Assembly: GCF_008831285.2 (NCBI RefSeq)
Contig: NC_045139.1
Span: forward strand, 9,024,204 to 9,084,203
Origin: Nymphaea colorata
Taxonomy: Eukaryota > Streptophyta > Magnoliopsida > Nymphaeales > Nymphaeaceae
Reading direction: 5' to 3'
Length of the DNA stretch: 60,000 bases
The notes beneath the pieces are model-generated. The model made no database searches, had not been told where the DNA came from, and worked only from the letters and a program-made list of their open reading frames with translations. The position numbers and the translations under genes were made by a program. Position 1 is the stretch's first letter. Every line of letters begins with the position of its first letter. Of this stretch, positions 1-13,547 are shown piece after piece.

Positions 1-166
1 AGGCATGCAGAATTAAAGTTTCTAAATTTTGATTAGGGTTGCAATATCATTTTTTAATTTTTTTATATAGAACAAGTGAATTTTTTTAAAATTTATATAT
101 ATATATATAATGTTTTTTTAAGGTGGGGCCAGGGCCTATGTAGGCCCTACCTTGGCTCCGCCCCTG
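1..166 (-). mobile_element. hAT-like MITE relict, cut by the window edge
   Basis: The right end reads TTGGCTCCGCCCCTG, which is the terminal repeat seen on the bordered element at 35457-35652. The body (AAATTTTGAT..., AATATCATTTTT, TATATAGAACAAG) follows that element's reverse complement. An internal palindrome GGGCCTATGTAGGCCC lies at about 132-147. The other end is outside the window, so no target-site duplication can be checked. Confidence 0.45.
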
Positions 167-179
167 TGACGTGCATGTT

Positions 180-565
180 ACTAAACGAATATGTAATAAA
201 TCAAAGTAGTTGTCATTCTTTAAATTTAGATAGTTAAGTTTCATGCATTGGTCCCACAAGAAAAATTAAACGGATTTCTTCATTGGCCATAGGACTTCAT
301 GTCTTAAATGTTTGACGAAAAATTTTGACATATCGTACCTTTGTAAGACAAGTCTACCTCCTTTCAAAGACTCGTTAAATGGATTAACCATCCTTGACAT
401 GTTCTGCAGTTTGTTTCGTCGCTTTTCTAATTTTAACAGCCAAGGCGAAGTTAGGTGGAAAATCAACCGCATGATGTAATCCAATACTAACATGTCAGAA
501 ATTAAACGTCTCTTTCTCCATAAAACCATGATCAAAATTTCCTCTTTTTTCTCCACAATGAACAT
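180..565. repeat. Dispersed repeat related to 34780-34995
   Basis: The stretch from about 228 to 470 (GGTCCCACAAGAAAA, TCAAAGACTCG, GCCAAGGCGAAGTT) reappears in diverged form at about 34827-34995 in the same order and orientation. This points to an old dispersed repeat. A 99-codon open frame on the minus strand here has no family signature and I do not call it a gene. Confidence 0.35.
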
Positions 566-599
566 TTCCCCGGTAAATGAACTTCAAGGGTGCATTGAG

Positions 600-925
600 T
601 GGCATAGCGCAGCTGCGCAAGTGGGCTTGGGGCACCCATTTTGGCAACCCAGGCCCAAGCCCGGCTAAGTGGCCAACTTGGACTGGGCCAGAGCCCAGTC
701 CAATTCAATTTAAATAAAAAAAGATAAAATATTATATATATATATATATATATATGTGAAACATTATATACATATACATTTAAAATTAATAAAATTATCT
801 TTATTGGGCCTGGCCCAGCCTGATGTCAAGCCGGGTCTGCGCCAAGGCTGGCCCGACCCCATTTTCATGGCCTGGGCCGGTTCCGACCTGACTCAGGCCG
901 GAGGCCCAAAAGCCTGACGGCCCCT
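600..925. mobile_element. GC-rich MITE-like repeat with AT core
   Basis: Two GC-rich flanks rich in GGCCTGGGCC-type words enclose an AT-rich core with a (TA)n tract at about 733-755. The arrangement resembles the bordered element at 53095-53377 (GC-rich ends, AT core). No clear terminal repeat or duplication was found, so the borders are approximate. Confidence 0.3.
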
Positions 926-952
926 AACATGCGTGTAAAAGTACTCCTCTTA

Positions 953-1165
953 TGGGGGCGTTTGCTATACCCATTATCATGAAAGTTTAGAATCAAAATG
1001 TTCATTTTTTAACAAATTAGAATTATTAAACAAAAAAGTTATTTTGTTTCCGGAATTAGGAGACTGAAACTTGGAACTTTGATTTCATTCTAGTTTGAGA
1101 AGAAATTATGATTTTGAAATTTTCATTCTTGAATTAAAATTCTAAATCATCAAACGCCCCTTCAA
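953..1165. mobile_element. MITE with GGGGCGTTTG termini
   Basis: The left end GGGGGCGTTTGCTATA pairs with the right end ATCATCAAACGCCCCTTC, giving imperfect inverted termini around a non-coding AT-rich body of about 210 bp. No target-site duplication was evident. Related termini bound the candidate at about 29800-30310. Confidence 0.4.
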
Positions 1166-4100
1166 AGATAATGCATCCTCATACACCCCCTTTGAACTGT
1201 CGAGAAGAAAACACGAGCACATGGACACTTCTTCCTGTCAATTATCGTTTGGTGGTAACGATGTTCCCTCTATCATTTTGTCCATTTTGTGGGAAGCATG
1301 GACAGAGAAACATAATTCACGTAAGCTTACACAACCGTGATTACAAACTAATTACAGCTATGTTCTCTAACTTTGCAGAACAAATTAGAGAGAGGTTGAA
1401 CAAATTAGAAGGAAGAAATCTGAACCAGGACATGGCAGAGCCAGACTTCCCAACTCGATCTAAGCAAAAAAATTATGTTGGACTTTTCTTTGGCAAAAGG
1501 AAAAACAAAACTAAGCAAAAATGTTTTCCTTAGTAGAGTTGAGTTAAAGCACAAGAAAAACGCTTTTTCAAAAGAAGTCAATAAATACATTAACAGAGGT
1601 AGAAATATCTGAGAGGCATTAATATTTTTAAATTACATTTTTTGAGGGGCTGCCAATATGTAAATAAGTGAAAGGATATGAGGTGTTAGTATACAAAAAA
1701 CCAATTTATCTGACACTCGTGGGCAATTGGCACTACGAAAATAATATTTTTGCTGATGTGCAAATAACATCCCTAATGCTTTGTGAAAACTTAGTAAAAG
1801 CGTTATCGACGTGTCAGTGATGATTGTGTCAGTGAAGATATTAGTGACGTTTGAACATTGACGTCCATATATGCAATCAACGAAAGCTTGTCATAATGTA
1901 TAATAAATTGGGTTAACAACTGTCACAGCTTCACGTTATTGAATGCTCAGTTGGTTGCCTGACACATTTTCTTATTGAATCCTTAATGTTGATTCGAATG
2001 CTCAATATTGGGACTCATTTTCTTATTGAATCCTCAATATTGGTTGAATATGTAACATTGGAGGAAAATAAACTAAAAGACTTTTCAAAGCGGTTAAAAT
2101 CAAACCACGAAAAAGAATTTTAAGAGAAATTACCAGGAGTAAGTTGAAAGACTTTTGTGCATTCCATGAAATTACCAGCAGTAAGTTGAATAAGAAGAAA
2201 TTCTATTGTAGCACTGGAGCTTTGCTTTTCATCGTACATAAAAAAAAATTTACTTTCCATCAAACGTGGAATAAAATAAAGATCCCGAGAATTTTGGGTA
2301 GATCTGGTGTTTTTTGAATACCAAAGTAAAGTTGCACCTAATTAGGTGCAATTTGTCTCCGGAATATTTAATTCTATCCGTACAATATGTCTGTTAGAGC
2401 TTTCATTTGCAACCAAGCTTGTGACTTTGGTCTTACCAATGCTAATATATTTGATTTGCATCGGATATCTGGTCGAACCGATCTTAAAAAATCAAATATA
2501 GAAAAACATTTAATATCTGATTAGATTTGGATTTGGATATACATAAATATCCAATCAAATTCAGTTACCTACTCGAGTTGGATTCATTTTTGGACAAATG
2601 TCTTGCATTTAATACTATTACGTTTTGAAAATTGGCAAAATCCGGATTTCGGATTGTAAAATCGGTTTTATTGATTTATTTGTTGACTGTACAATGGCAG
2701 TCTCAGCCTGGAAAGACATTGCTAAAAGATTCAACAGAAAATTGGAAAATAACAAATTGATATGAAATATGAAAACAAAGACCATAGTTGAGCCCAACGA
2801 ATGAAATCAAGTTCAAACAAGGAAAATAGACTCATATATAGCCACTCCCGGATCCAAATTAGATCTAAAACCAAAGTTTGAATCTAAATCAAGAATTTCA
2901 ACTCAAAATCCAAGGTCGAGGCTAAAATAACAAATTTCGATGCTATTGAGCGCCATTTTCGTACACATAGATCTTTCCTTTGTTTTGCATCTCAATCTTG
3001 AGCTGAAAACTTTAAACATATGTTTTGAGCCTAAACCACTCATCTAATCATTGATCTGAGCCTCGGGTATCGATTAGAATGCATTGGCGATCAAGCAAAC
3101 CCGATCCAGATCTAAAATGAGCCCGACACCACCCAGAATGAAGTCAGACCCATCTGTATCAAAAGACCATTTTTACCCATTAAAATATGTATTTAAAAAA
3201 ATAAATTTTTATATTTTTTTATGTGTGGGACCTCCATGGATGCCAGGGAGGCAAAAAGCCACCCCTTATTGGTCTAAAATGAGCCAATAAAGGGGTGTTT
3301 TGTCCCCCTCTCGCATGCCCAACACGCTGCCAAGCGCTCTGGCCAGGGCCCACGACCGCGACAGTGACCGCTACCCCCGTTTTGGCTAAAAACCGCCCCC
3401 TTGGGGGTGTTTTTTGGTTTGTTGTGTGGGCACTAGCCCTGCAAACATCCCATGGCTAAGGGCGAATCCCTCTTGGCAAAAACTCATCGTAAAAAAATTA
3501 AAATAATTCAAAAATACTTGAAATTTACATGAAAATGTTGTCAAATTAAAAAAAAAAAAATCAAATTTTGAAATGCTCCCAAAATCTTATTTCTTGGACA
3601 TAAGCTAACTCTTGGGCAACCGACTTAGAGTTTTTCCCACAACACTCTCCCCATTTTTCCCCTTATCTTTTTATTCTTCTTTTCCAACCGTGAGAGCAAG
3701 CTTCTCCAACTTTCACTCTTCAAGGAAGCACGAGGAGACCTTTTGGAAAGACATGAGGAAGCATTGGGATCGTCAAAGGAGACTCATTTTATAAAAGCAT
3801 TTTCATTAGAGGTATGCATTCATCCTCTCATTTTCATTTCATTTCATTCCCCTTAGCCATCAACCTATGGCCATGCAAGGGAGCTTTAAAGATCTCATAT
3901 CCGGAGTCAAGAGTCATTCATCAGTGCACCGGGAGCACGAGCAAGGCGAAAAAAATATATTTTTTCATTTATTTTTGAAATATGCTTATTTCATTTCTCT
4001 CCTCATTGAATGTGTGCATTGTTTATGTTTGAGATGATGTTCATGCATAGTAGACTGATTTTTTTTTACTAGTAAGAATGAGTGCTTGGATTGAGATTTT

Positions 4101-4652
4101 TTTGTTATTATGTTTAGCATTTCTCTTAATCACCCGATTACGGATCCCAATGAGAGCTTTCTTATATTATTAATTTCTCATTTCATGTGTGCTTGATTTT
4201 CTTTCATATCCAATGGTGAGAGAAAATTTTTTTTTGTAATAGACGAAATGATTATTGTTTTATGCTTATATGAAAATATATGGAATCATGTTTTCAAAAA
4301 AATTTTGAAAGTTAGAACCATCTTCAATGATGCCTTGGAGACTTAGCCTTGACTCTTATATAAACCAAGTTTCTCTCCGGCCTACATAGAAAATCGAAGT
4401 CGGAATTGCAACAAGTTATATGTTGATTTTAATTTTCATATATGTATATGTATATATAGATATTATATATGTATACATGTACATGAATATCTCTCGTTAT
4501 CCTTCTCTCTTTTTTATTTGACATATTCTTTTATAGATTATCATATACATATACATATAAATAATATATATGTGTATTTCTTTTTCTCTTTTTAGAATCT
4601 TTTAGAAAGAAAGAAAAAAAAACAAAAAGAAAAGGCTTAACAAAAACAAAAG

Positions 4653-4731
4653 ACTTTAAGCCAAGAGAAATAGAGAGAAAAGAGAAAGAGAACTCTCTCT
4701 CTCTCTCTTCGAGTTAATATTTTCTTTTTAC

Positions 4732-4799
<68 letters not shown>

Positions 4800-4922
4800 C
4801 TCTCTCTCTCTCTCTCTCTAAAATCTTCTTCTCTCTCTCTCTGTTTTTAATTTTTTTTCTCTTTTTTTTCTATATTTTTTTCTTTCTATTTCTCTTTCTC
4901 TCTATTTCTCTTGGCTTAAAGT
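4653..4922. repeat. Large imperfect hairpin around a (TA)n tract
   Basis: A 28-bp stretch at 4653-4680 (starting ACTTTAAGCCAAGAGAAA) is the exact reverse complement of 4895-4922. Between them lie CT tracts and a (TA)n run at 4736-4796, so the whole region can fold back. The flanks outside the perfect arms are purine- and pyrimidine-rich and extend the pairing imperfectly. Confidence 0.7.
4736..4796. repeat. (TA)n microsatellite
   Basis: An uninterrupted TA dinucleotide run of about 60 bp forms the centre of the foldback at 4653-4922. It is flanked on the right by a (CT)n tract. Confidence 0.95.
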
Positions 4923-5949
4923 TTTTTCTTTTTCTTTTTTTTCTTTTTTTCATTCCTTCGAATATGTCTTTCTTAAGAACTAAAATTTTAATTTTCATTT
5001 GTCGACTTCACTAAGACCAAAACTCAATTAATGACCCAATATTAAAATCATGCTTTGGTCTATAACCCTGTTTTACTTTCTTTTATTTTTTTCTCTCTTT
5101 ATAAGAATATTTAAGACAAGTATGCAAATAAATGTAGATATATATGATGGTAGGGACATCCTTAAAAGAATGATATGGTAGGAATGAATAATTTACTTTC
5201 AATCATATAGAATCGATGCATTTATACATTCACATTCATTTGTGAAATTCACGAATGATCATAAGCACTTCTCCAAGAAAACTTAAGCAAGATGAGATTG
5301 AGCGTTAGTTAGGTAGCAGTCGAATTAGAGAAAAATCTTAAACCTACTTAAGTTCTTTAGAGAATACTAAATCGATTTTGAAAATAAATATTCAAAACAC
5401 CCATATTATCTCCCAAAGATTTCCACATGATATTTGCAAAGATTTCTTGATTCAAAAATCTCCTAAATCAAAATGGTTTATTCTCTCAAATAATACTTTA
5501 AATTTTTTTTATCCAAAAGTATTTGAAACATTAAATCTTTAACATTATTTCTAAGCACCACACTACTTTTAGAATAAAAGAGACGTTTAAGTAAAAATGA
5601 AATACATCAAGACTAAGTATAACCTTTGGATTAGTTACCCCTAGTAAAGGCACCATGAATAGCTAGTTTTCATACCGACAGATGAGTCTCTTTTTCTCTC
5701 ATTTCAAAAACTTTATTTTTTCGAAGCACTCTAAAAACTGAAATAAATTTTGGGGATGCAAACAATGAGTTTTATGTGTTGTGGGAGTGACGAAGTTTCT
5801 CAACCTGAAGTGATTTGAACAAGGCAAAAAAAAACATTTATATTTTATTCTAAAAAGCTTACATCAAAAACCACATCACAATATAGGCGGAACTCTTTCC
5901 TTTTCATGGTGCATTAGTTGGTTAACTTATGTAATTCACTGGAGCCCAG

Positions 5950-6942
5950 GGTAAACATGGCAACACATATATAGAAGATAGAGATATGAAAGAGGCATAT
6001 TTTATTGACCACTTACCAACCACAATGGTTTATGTGAACTACTTTTTTTATTTTATTTAGGAACATGGAAAAATCGCTTCGAACAGGGCGAAATCTCTTC
6101 AAAATCCGAACCATGAGTATTAATATACACTTTGCCATTAATTGTGCCTTATGCCTCCCATACATCAATTCCATCACTATTATATTTAGCTTTAAATATC
6201 CAACTGCATCCCACAACCTTCTTATCTTTGGGCAAAGTAACAATATCGTATGCATGATTTTTGTGAAGAGTCATGGTTTTTTTTTCCTTCGTAACCTGAA
6301 TCCAAACTTTTGGTGTTTTTGCCTCTTAATAAGTTTTTGGATCGATTTCATCCGAGATATTACGCAAGAAAGTCACATGATGCTTAGGCAAATGATCATA
6401 TTTAAACACGTATCTAGTGCATGAACAGTAGCAGAATAAGTGATCAATTAATCTTCTTTTGAGGATGATTGGTTTTCGATGACCTTATTATAAGGTTTCT
6501 ACTGACTCAATCTGAGCTCAGGAGTGAACCCTAAAACATGTTGTTGTCGCCTAGTTTCAATAATTATGCCTTTACCCTCACCATTTTGTTACGTGGTGTC
6601 TATAATGACATCAAATTCCTGATAATATGAAATATTTGGTAAAGGCACAATATTATGCATGTTCTACTCCCTGCTGCCAATATTTTACTTGTAAAAAGAG
6701 TTATATTTTGTCAAATGAACATATTGAGATATGTGTAAAAATACTTGTTTTGACTTAGTATCATAACAGAATAACTCTTTTTCTATGAATATATAAGAAA
6801 AACATATTTCTTGTCCTTATGACCTAGTTTATCCATGCCCTTGCATTTGGCGCAAACAATGCACTGAAAACTTTCATATAATTAACTTTCATTTTTTTTA
6901 ACTCATAAGTGCCTCAAGTGGAGATTTCTCATCAGCCAACTT

Positions 6943-7006
<64 letters not shown>

Positions 7007-8880
7007 TGATGGTACAACCAGTGGGCATTACACATTGCCCCAAAATTGCTCAGGAATGTTCAATTAAAATAGTAGAGCTATGGTCAATTCAAAAATGTGT
7101 TTATCTTTGCATTAGGCAACCCCATTTTCCATGGAATTTCAATGCAGTTTATTGGTGATTGACCCTGGCCTGTTTTCTTTCAAACCATTCACATTCATGA
7201 TTTTTAAATTTAGTTATTATCTGATCGAAGGGCCTCGATACAAACTTAAAATTGAGTCTCTGCCATTTTGTAAACTTCTTGGAACTTGAAAAAAAGAAAC
7301 TGTATATCATTCCCAACTAAACTTACAAACCTCACACAATTGAGAATCAAAACAAAAATTGGCATCAAAACATTCAAAGCATAATCTGAAGGATGCCCAA
7401 GTTACTTATGCCATTAAGATCCATTTGAATAGGCATGAGCAGTCAACCTTATTTTCTAATGTAGTGTGCAACCTACCTTGCAGAACACCTCCACCAACCA
7501 TCGTCATCACCACAGGGTCCTAAAACACTCTGTTAGTAGGTGTGAAGATGACATGGCAATTCAATTCCGAGGTGATATTGCACAAAGATTGTAAGGTGCA
7601 AGCTTTGGCATGTAAAGAACCTGGACATGTTTCTGATGCATTAGTTCACTTGTATGTTTAATAAGTATGGATGAACCATCATTAGCAATAGTGAGAAGTT
7701 TTAGCTGCGGTCATGTGATTGCTAGCACCACAATACACTATCCAAAAATATATGTAAGGGAGAAGAGTTCTTCCTTTTGGTGTTGTAAGCATTCAGACTA
7801 GCTGATACAAGCACAACCTTTTGATGACCTTTAACACTTTTAATTAATTAGTTTATCTATTCCAAAATAAGAGGCAGTTCCAGCAATTCTGACTTTGTTG
7901 TTTTGTCAGCAAATTTAAGATGTAATAGGTGCAAATTCTTTTATTTTTTCTGATTTCATAAAGTTCAATTTGCCATTTAAGTCCCAAATACACCCTCTTT
8001 TTTATAGTGAGTACAATCACATGGGCTTATTCCTCCATTTGGTTGATTCTCCACCTTATAAATCACATAGAATGCAACTGATCCAATTTAGGCAGGATAT
8101 TCATAACCTTTTTCCTTGATCCATCTAAATTAAGATGGAACACATAATAGACAATTATGGAAGTTCAAGGGCCATAAGAATTTGGCTACATGTGGCTTCA
8201 TGTTGAGCACCAAGACCCACAAGCAGCCGGAAGCTCTCTTCCTGTTCACACATATTTTCCTTTGTTTTAAGATTAGATGACAGTTTAATCAAAAAGCTCA
8301 GTTTGTTCCACATATCTTGCAAATCCCTTAAATAATCAGTGAAGATCGAATCACCTATATTTTGAGCTAGCTGAAATGTGTGAGTGATGTCATTTTTTTT
8401 GCTTTGTAGTTCGTTGGCAAATTTTCAGGTCTATTTAGTCGTTTCAGACAAAAGAAATCCTTCAGAGATCTTGGGCACCATAGAGTTGGGCAACCAAGAG
8501 ATCAGAAGGTGATCGTAGGATCTCCATTCTTTGGATGAATGAACATTCTCTTCAAGTTATGGGAGATCACTAATGACGTTCTTATTTTGATTTGGATACC
8601 GAGATATAACAAGGCAGATTTCCATCATGCCAAACAATTGAGCCATTTGACAAAATCAAAGTGATTTTGGTTACATGGTTGAACAATTCATGCACAACAA
8701 TTTTTTTTCGATCACATTGTTGGTGTACACATTTGATACTTGAGTTGTCTGACATAACAACAATAGACGTATCCTTGCACAACGTGAAAAACCATTTTGT
8801 TACCAAATGTTCTAAAGGAAGAATAAAAAATAGAAGATGAGGTTTGATCGAAGGACCAACATCCATGAGATAAGCAGCAT
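5950..8880 (-). mobile_element. Decayed Ty1/copia retrotransposon relic
   Basis: On the minus strand at about 6050-6430 the translation, broken by stops and frame changes, contains DIVTLPKDKKVVGCSWIFKA followed by KYNSDG. This is the start of the Ty1/copia reverse transcriptase domain (family pattern W-DLV-LP-KK-IGCKWVFK-KY--DG). Upstream on the same strand, at about 6340-6430, are pieces like DHLPKHHVTFL and ISDEIDPKTY, as in the copia segment just before the RT. Sequence at 8250-8480 is compatible with gag, but I could not confirm it. No intact LTR pair was identified, so the outer borders are estimates. The 94-codon frame at 8582-8866 is unrecognised. Confidence 0.6.
6945..7003. repeat. 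(TA)n microsatellite
   Basis: An uninterrupted TA run of about 58 bp lies inside the copia relic. Confidence 0.95.
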
Positions 8881-9107
8881 GGTGGCCTTGATACTCCTTT
8901 ATTTTTTCATCATCTCATTCACTATATATAGGGGAGAGATATATAGCAATTACATGTGAAAGTCCACCACAGTGGTTACAACTTAAAGGTAAGCCTGATC
9001 ACCACATATCATGGACATCAGATATTTGAGGTTTGATTTACAAAGAAAGAAATACAGATACATTTCCATTTCAACCATCTCCATCTGATTCTCCGAGTGG
9101 AATAAGC

Positions 9108-12100
9108 TTACACTGGCACTTCTATGATTTCATTTAACCTTGATTCTCTATGTCTCCTGCATATCCAAGCGATTTGGCCATTATCACGATACCTAACACG
9201 CCATAATGAAAATTTCTCTGCAATATCTTTGCCCCTATAACACTTTTGTTCCTGCAGAAAATCCTTCAGCCATTGTTGAGCTACCCTAAACTCTTGTTGA
9301 ATATCTCTTGAACTGCCCTGTCTAGATGATCTACTTCCCCCTATCATAAGTGCTCCAGCAACCATTGCTGTTGCTCCATATACAATTGATGAATCAACTA
9401 AAGCAAGTTCCTTGCTTAAATCTGGAATCAACTCTCCTAGTCCAACTGCAAAATGAGCACCAACTTTTAGTGCCAACATTAACAACTTCATGAATTTGTT
9501 TACATAAGGAGCCAATTGTTGAATTACTATGTTGTCGACTTTCATCACCTCACATCCCAATTGATCTTCAACTACATGAATCTCTCCTCTCATTTCACAT
9601 AGCATGTGTAGGCGAAGGGGTGTGATGCTTGAAATCATCCTGGTGACTAGACGTCTTGAGTAGCTTCCTGTGCCTTGAACAAAGTAAAACATAATAGGGA
9701 CTCTATGTTCTTCCAATTGCATACTGAAATTGGCCAAGTTATTAATCTCACGATGCAGCTTACATATCAAAATATGCTCATAGTATCTTAACCCTTGAAT
9801 CTCATGCTTTATGTCCTTGAGTTCTTGCTCTATGAACTTCAGTCTTTGTAACACCAGTTCTATCCCCTTGGCAATGCCTAAAATTGTTGGTTCTACATTA
9901 CTTTGAGGCTTAACTTCAGCTTCTGGTGATGGTTCATGGGTATTGTTGGCAGGTGCGACTGCCAACTCAATTGCGAGGCGGTGGAGATCATGATACCGTT
10001 TTTGCAGTACGTCATTAAATTCATCTTCAGAGAGTAGGTCTCTAGCAAAGTCAAAACCTGAAGGTATTCTCATTATGCTTCCTTCTGCTACAGGAGGCCA
10101 AGTGTGTTGGTACTCATACATATCATTAGCAGGAAGTGAAAGGAGGGCACCTTTTAACTGTTGCAGTAAAACTTGTTGGAGCTTCCTGTCTCGAGGTGGC
10201 ATGAGTTCTTGGACACATTTTGGCCGTAGAATGCTTTCTGTTAAAGTAACACCTCTGCAAAGAGCCAAAATAGAAGGGACTACAAGGTTCTGAATTAGTC
10301 TGATAACTTCAGTGATCTTCTTGTTTGAGCAGGCTAAGACATCTACATACTGATCATATTCTCCTCCATACTCTATTCTTATGTCAACACCATTTACGTT
10401 TATCAATATAAGGTGCCTTTCGAGTGTGTATGTTGCACTATGCTGCTGCCTTGGTCCAAGAATCTTGTTATGGAGATTGACCTGTATAAATGAAAGTGTT
10501 TCAGATAAATTTTGTCTCACTGATTGCTCTTATCAAAGAGCTAAACAATATGTGTACATTGCTCTTAGGTGCACGTATTTAACTGTTTATAATCTTACTG
10601 TGATACCCAAGCCTTATGAATATGCCATTGAAAGTGTTGATCAAATTAAATATTATTTGAATAATGTGCTACCTCTTTGTTGTAATACCATGGTTATATT
10701 CATACAATAATTTTACCACACAAAATTTTCATGAAAAGAAATAAGTTAGAAAAGTCACCTGTAGTCGGGCAAAGAATCCTGGTGTCAAAAACATGTGGTT
10801 AGAGTCATCACGCTCAAAATGCCGGCCAACATAGGTGCCATCAAGTGTTGGTGAAATCCATTTATTTAATTTCCCTAGTTTTTCTTCAAGCAGGAATGGA
10901 ACTAGAACCTCAGAATGTTGGTCTTGAGGATTTTGCTCATAACAAAGATCTAATTTTACCATCATTTCGATGAGGTCACTGACTTTGATATTTTTTATTG
11001 TTTTCAGGCCTGCACCTGGTATCCAACTCTCTAAGCACTTTCTTAGAAGTTTCTCCAATTCTTTTCTAGGTATGAATCCTTTTCTTTGTGCAACATTCTG
11101 TTGCTTTCCTCCCATTCTTATCAGTAGTCCAATTACATCTCGACAAAACCATTCACAGTCCAGGACAAGAAATCCAAGTTCATCAAAATATATGAGCTCA
11201 CCCAAATACTGCAAGGAACTTACAATTGCTCGTCTCCTTGCTTCCATCTTCTCAAGATTATCTCGCCTTGAGCGGATCCTTAATGCTTCTATTCTTGATT
11301 GACACATATAGCAAAATTCATCCCATTTCATTGCTGGCTCATTAGAGTTCTCTGACCTCCACTCACACAAAACCTTTTGCACCTCTTCACAGATCCCATA
11401 AACTTTAGGTACCCTTTCTCGAATGGTTTCACTTGTTGTTCTCATATGACATGCCAATTTGCTTACTGACATAGATGATCTTGCGTCAACAGCAAATAGA
11501 GTTGGGTACAGTTCAACATAGCCTTGAAATTTTTCCCTCAATCTGTTTGTGCAACTTGCAATTTGTTTCAAGTACTCTGTTGGTTGCATGAGCTTGTCGA
11601 AATGAGTGAGAACTACTGCGACATTTGGCAGTAGAGATTGCGATTGTGCTTTTTTTGAATTGGTGATTATGAATCTGAGCCAATACTGTATATCTTCCTC
11701 GATCTCATGCATTTGTTTTGGCTCTCGGTTTGTAGGCTTTTTGAACATGCTAGAAACTATTAGAAAGAAAGTAGGACTACCCTGTTCTGGAAAGATAAGT
11801 TCATGAAAAACATGAAATGTGTTTTCTCCAGCAAGATCCCACATTGAAATCTTTAGGTCATCATCTTTCAAAGTTTTGATCCTTATCCCACCTGTGTTCA
11901 CTCCTTGCTCAACTGAGCTTTTTAAACTACGCATGTGATCCGTGTATTGAATCTTGGATGAAGAAAAAATCTGTGAGATGGTACCGCATAGTGTGCTCTT
12001 GCCAGAGGATCCTTGCCCACAAAGAAAGACTCTGCAGCATTTAGGCTTCGTTAATGGTATATCTTTAAGTAGGTCTACTTCCATAATCAATCGTCCATTC

Positions 12101-13506
12101 ATCCTAAGTTTCTTATATATTTCATCTGTGTGTCTGCCATTTTCCAGTGGCGTCCCTGTCAAATCAATATCTTCAATCCATGGATTCACTTGTAATGTGT
12201 CCATGATAGCCTCTAGCATCCTCTTTCCCTCAATACCCTGGCAGCCACGAAAAGACAAATACTTGAGAGTCGAGTTTGCCTCAATTGACTTAAAAATTTT
12301 AATGAAATCTTCACACTTTAGGTTTTTGTTGTTGCAAATAGCCAGTTGAGTGACACTTTGATTTGTAGCAATCATCTTTGTTATTGCTACCATCCCACTG
12401 ACATTTATTTTAGCTTTCCCACTTCCAAAAGTCAATGACTTGAGTGTCATATTTGCTTGGTTGTAGAACATTGAAAATCTACTCATGGGACAAAGTAAAT
12501 GCTCTATTCCTACTCCACCAAATAGATTGCCTTCAAGCTCTAAGCCTTCTAGACACTGGTTTTTGAAGAGTGCAGCTGCAATATAAATGGCTGCCTTGTC
12601 TTTCAATTTGGTTCTTGACAAGTTGACATATTTCAAACTTTTATTTTGTTCCAGGACCCTTTGGAACTCTTTTGCCCAACGAGATTTTAGTTGAATCCCA
12701 GTCATATCTAGGGATTTAATCGTAGAGTTCCAACCCAGAGCACACGTTATCCGGCAAGCTCCTGCTATGTCAAATTTGTAAGCTCGTAATGCATTCATTT
12801 CAGGTACCAGCTCGACAATCTTGTGATTTTTATCTTTGCTTGTACTGTTCCAGACATGAAGTTCCATCATTCTGTTTCTTCCTAGCACTGCAGAGATAAT
12901 TGGTGCTGCAGTGATGGTCTCAGAGTCCAAAATTATCAGAAGCTTTAGCGTTGAGTTTGCTTCTATCATTTGTGAGATGTCCTCTGCACCTTTTGAGCCT
13001 ATTGAATCATCCCATATTTGTAGCTCTTCCACTGTTTTGTTCTCGCTCAGCCCCAAAGCTAGGAAGCTCACACCAACACTCCCAATTCCACTCTCTAAGA
13101 ATACCAATTCTTTTATGCCAATGTTTCTTTTCAGCATTTCTGAGAATTCCGATAGGCTTCTGTCTCCAAAATTATTCTTCCGAAACACAACACGATTGAT
13201 ACATGTATTTAGCTTGAGCCAGTTGCATAATATCTTTTGTTCTTGGAAGGTCCATTCAACTCTATGAAACTCCAGCATCCTAAAAGAAGCTTGAGACTCA
13301 CGTCCTGAAGCCAATGCTGCTAGAATGTGTGAGAAATTGGAAATGTTGTTCACAGAGATGTTGAAGCTCATGGAAGTTTCTGTTTCTTGATAGCAACCAT
13401 CATACGGCTGAAAGTGGTGGAAGGATAATGACTCTATGTGTATCTTGTCAGAAAGGATTTCGTTGAGGACCTGTTGGATGCTTCTCATGTCATGGTTGGA
13501 AGCCAT
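9108..13506 (-). CDS. TRN1: TORNADO1-like LRR-Roc-COR protein, 2 exons, 1373 aa
   Basis: Exon 1 is 13506-10759 (916 aa). The phase-0 intron is 10758-10482, with donor CAG|GTGACT and acceptor TTTATACAG|GTCAAT. Exon 2 is 10481-9108 (457 aa, TAA stop). The junction reads ARLQ|VNLHNKILG. Leucine-rich repeats occupy roughly residues 75-450, with recurrent units such as LKYVNLSRTKLKDKAA. A Ras-of-complex (Roc) GTPase domain follows, with P-loop GQGSSGKS at about 497-504, switch-II-like DLAGE at about 557-561 and THFDK at about 634-638 in the base-recognition position. The rest fits a COR dimerisation region, and there is no kinase domain. The length is close to Arabidopsis TRN1/LOP1 (about 1380 aa as I recall it), a plant ROCO-like protein needed for leaf and vein patterning and auxin distribution. 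The start is the first ATG after an upstream stop region. The next gene-like sequence upstream is an LTR-like stretch starting 42 bp away. Confidence 0.88.
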
Positions 13507-13547
13507 GGATTTCTCTAATCCGTTGAGGTGATATCGGAGGGCACTAG

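Larger units (their letters stand above)
1166..5900. other. Intergenic, repeat-rich, no gene seen
   Basis: No exon chain or protein family signature was found on either strand. A degenerate relict of the GGATGTCAACGGATCGGAT MITE family lies at about 2450-2700. A short inverted repeat lies at 3260-3272 and 3284-3297 (CACCCCTTATTGG pairing with CCAATAAAGGGGTG). The open frame at 1171-1533 on the plus strand (120 codons) has no recognisable domain and is treated as chance. Confidence 0.5.

Noticed and set aside
266-565. 99-codon minus-strand open frame
   Set aside because: It coincides with a dispersed repeat also found near 34.8 kb, shows no domain, and has no splice-linked exons.
1171-1533. 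120-codon plus-strand open frame with C-x2-C
   Set aside because: The single CPFC pair is not a zinc motif by itself, the composition is not coding-like, and no neighbouring exons were seen.
10381-10710. 109-codon plus-strand frame, and others between 10 and 13.3 kb
   Set aside because: These are antisense shadows of the TRN1-like coding sequence.
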